Below, in pieces: positions 5,447 through 6,090 of a stretch of DNA of 6,090 nt. The first letter of the stretch is position 1, and each line of letters begins with the position of its first letter. The notes below the pieces were generated by a model, which was not told the DNA's origin, searched no databases, and saw only the letters and a list, made by a program, of their open reading frames with translations. The DNA is from Desulfobacteraceae bacterium (GTDB taxonomy: Bacteria > Desulfobacterota > DSM-4660 > Desulfatiglandales > HGW-15), in assembly GCA_003819975.1 (NCBI GenBank), contig RPPU01000299.1, positions 1 to 6,090 of the forward strand. Direction: 5' to 3'. The position numbers and the translations under genes were made by a program.

Positions 5447-5486
5447 ATGTTTTTTTGATCCTGGATTTTCAGGATCAATAAAACAT
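5447..5486. repeat. 40-bp near-perfect palindrome in the suhB upstream region
   Basis: The left arm is ATGTTTT, T, TTGATCCTG (5447-5463) and the right arm is CAGGATCAA, T, AAAACAT (5470-5486), with a 6-nt loop. Sixteen of 17 positions pair, the exception being one T-T mismatch. It ends 23 bp before the suhB ATG. Neither strand has a U-tract after the stem, so it is not a standard terminator. In RNA it would be a stable leader hairpin; in DNA a possible regulator site. Confidence 0.65.
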
Positions 5487-5509
5487 TTAGGTTGAAAGAA
5501 GGAAAAAAT

Positions 5510-6090
5510 ATGTTTTCAAATGAATTGGAGATCGGCAAACAAGCTGCTCTGGAAGCCGGTAAAATTCTGGAAGGGCTTTTCGGCCGCTTAAAAAAGATCG
5601 AAAAAAAGGGTGAAATCGACCTGGTGACCGAGGCGGATCTTCAATCTGAAAAAGTCATTGTGGATCTGATTAAAGCTCATTTTCCCCAGGACAGCATTTT
5701 GACCGAGGAGGGCAGCGGCCAGAGTCGAGACAATGACCGGGTTTGGATCATCGACCCCTTGGACGGTACCACTAATTTTGCACACTCCTTTCCTTTTTTT
5801 GCGGTTTCCATCGGTCTGGAAGTGAAAAAAGAGATGGTTTTGGGTATTGTTTTCAATCCCCGTATGTCCGAATTTTTTGAGGCCATGCGCGGTCAAGGCG
5901 CTTTTTTAAATCAAAAGCCGATCCGGGTTTCAAACTGCACCGGGCTCCGGGATGCCTTAGTGGCGACCGGTTTTCCGTATGATATCCATCAACATTCGGA
6001 AGCGATCATGGCCCGTTTTAAAAATGTGATGTCCCGGGCGCAAGGCGTGCGCCGGCCCGGGGCCGCTTCCATTGATCTGTGTTATGTGGC
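5510..6090 (+). CDS. suhB: Inositol monophosphatase family protein, SuhB type, N-terminal part (3' end beyond window)
   Basis: Mg-dependent phosphatase that hydrolyses inositol-1-phosphate and related sugar phosphates; E. coli SuhB also acts in rRNA antitermination with Nus factors. The visible 193 codons include the metal-site glutamates in ILTEEGSG (about 63-70) and the hallmark WIIDPLDGTTNFAHSFP (about 79-95). They also include RRPGAASIDLCYVA at the right edge, which normally leads into the second metal motif (WDxAAG), here beyond the window. The missing third is at the C-terminus, so the gene is cut by the window, not visibly broken. The ATG at 5510 follows AGAAGGA by 6 nt, a good ribosome binding site. 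It is divergent from the rpsF operon across a 496-bp region. The family also includes CysQ- and FBPase-like members; the GTTNF..SFP motif and length favour the SuhB/IMPase branch. Confidence 0.93.
   Translation, partial: MFSNELEIGKQAALEAGKILEGLFGRLKKIEKKGEIDLVTEADLQSEKVIVDLIKAHFPQDSILTEEGSGQSRDNDRVWIIDPLDGTTNFAHSFPFFAVSIGLEVKKEMVLGIVFNPRMSEFFEAMRGQGAFLNQKPIRVSNCTGLRDALVATGFPYDIHQHSEAIMARFKNVMSRAQGVRRPGAASIDLCYV

Larger units (their letters stand above)
5014..5509. promoter_or_regulatory. Divergent regulatory region between rpsF and suhB
   Basis: This 496-bp AT-rich stretch has no credible coding frame on either strand. It holds the rpsF leader RNA and promoters on the left, a cluster of TATCGA boxes in the middle (5196-5379), and the suhB promoter candidate and upstream palindromes on the right. 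The individual elements are listed separately. The length is generous for a housekeeping divergent promoter, which fits the number of elements seen. Confidence 0.7.

Noticed and set aside
5447..5486. Intrinsic terminator upstream of suhB
   Set aside because: The stem is strong, but no U-tract follows it on either strand, and no gene ends towards it.
5588..5896. Minus-strand open frames inside suhB
   Set aside because: Antisense shadows of the conserved phosphatase frame without a plausible ribosome binding site.

Overview
This is a bacterial chromosomal window, not a mobile or accessory region. Its core is a minus-strand gene string, read right to left: rpsF, rpsR, a YybS/DUF2232 membrane protein, rplI, dnaB and a long-form hflX that runs off the left edge. 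A divergent plus-strand suhB-type phosphatase runs off the right edge. Three features point towards the Desulfobacterota/deltaproteobacterial lineage: YybS between rpsR and rplI, an HflX with about 150 extra N-terminal residues, and a Cys-rich S18. That assignment is an inference of moderate strength from gene order and protein style; no marker in the window proves it.

Layout. Positions 1-1142 (-) hold the N-terminal 380 codons of HflX; its GTPase domain lies outside the window. Positions 1153-1297 hold an inverted repeat built from degenerate 7-bp units, filling nearly the whole gap between dnaB and hflX. DnaB occupies 1299-2669 (-), L9 2808-3257 (-), YybS 3338-4285 (-), S18 4359-4607 (-) and S6 4597-5013 (-), the last two overlapping by 11 bp. 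Positions 5014-5509 are a 496-bp AT-rich divergent regulatory region. It carries a good sigma-70-like promoter for rpsF, a candidate S6:S18 autoregulatory RNA structure at the rpsF ribosome binding site, five TATCGA boxes arranged partly as inverted repeats, and a 40-bp near-palindrome in front of suhB. suhB starts at 5510 (+).

How the genes fit together. S6 and S18 bind 16S rRNA as a pair, L9 belongs to the large subunit, and DnaB is the replicative helicase. HflX family members split or rescue stalled ribosomes, and SuhB in E. coli doubles as an rRNA antitermination factor. The window is therefore a ribosome and replication housekeeping cluster.

No CRISPR array, tRNA, rRNA, insertion sequence or defence system is visible, and I found no evidence of a wholly new system. 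The points worth a second look are regulatory or family-level: the rpsF leader RNA, the apparent loss of a standard hflX start codon beside the heptad repeat, a JAMM-metalloprotease-like motif in the HflX extension, a hairpin that may bridge the dnaB ribosome binding site to its start, and the TATCGA box cluster.
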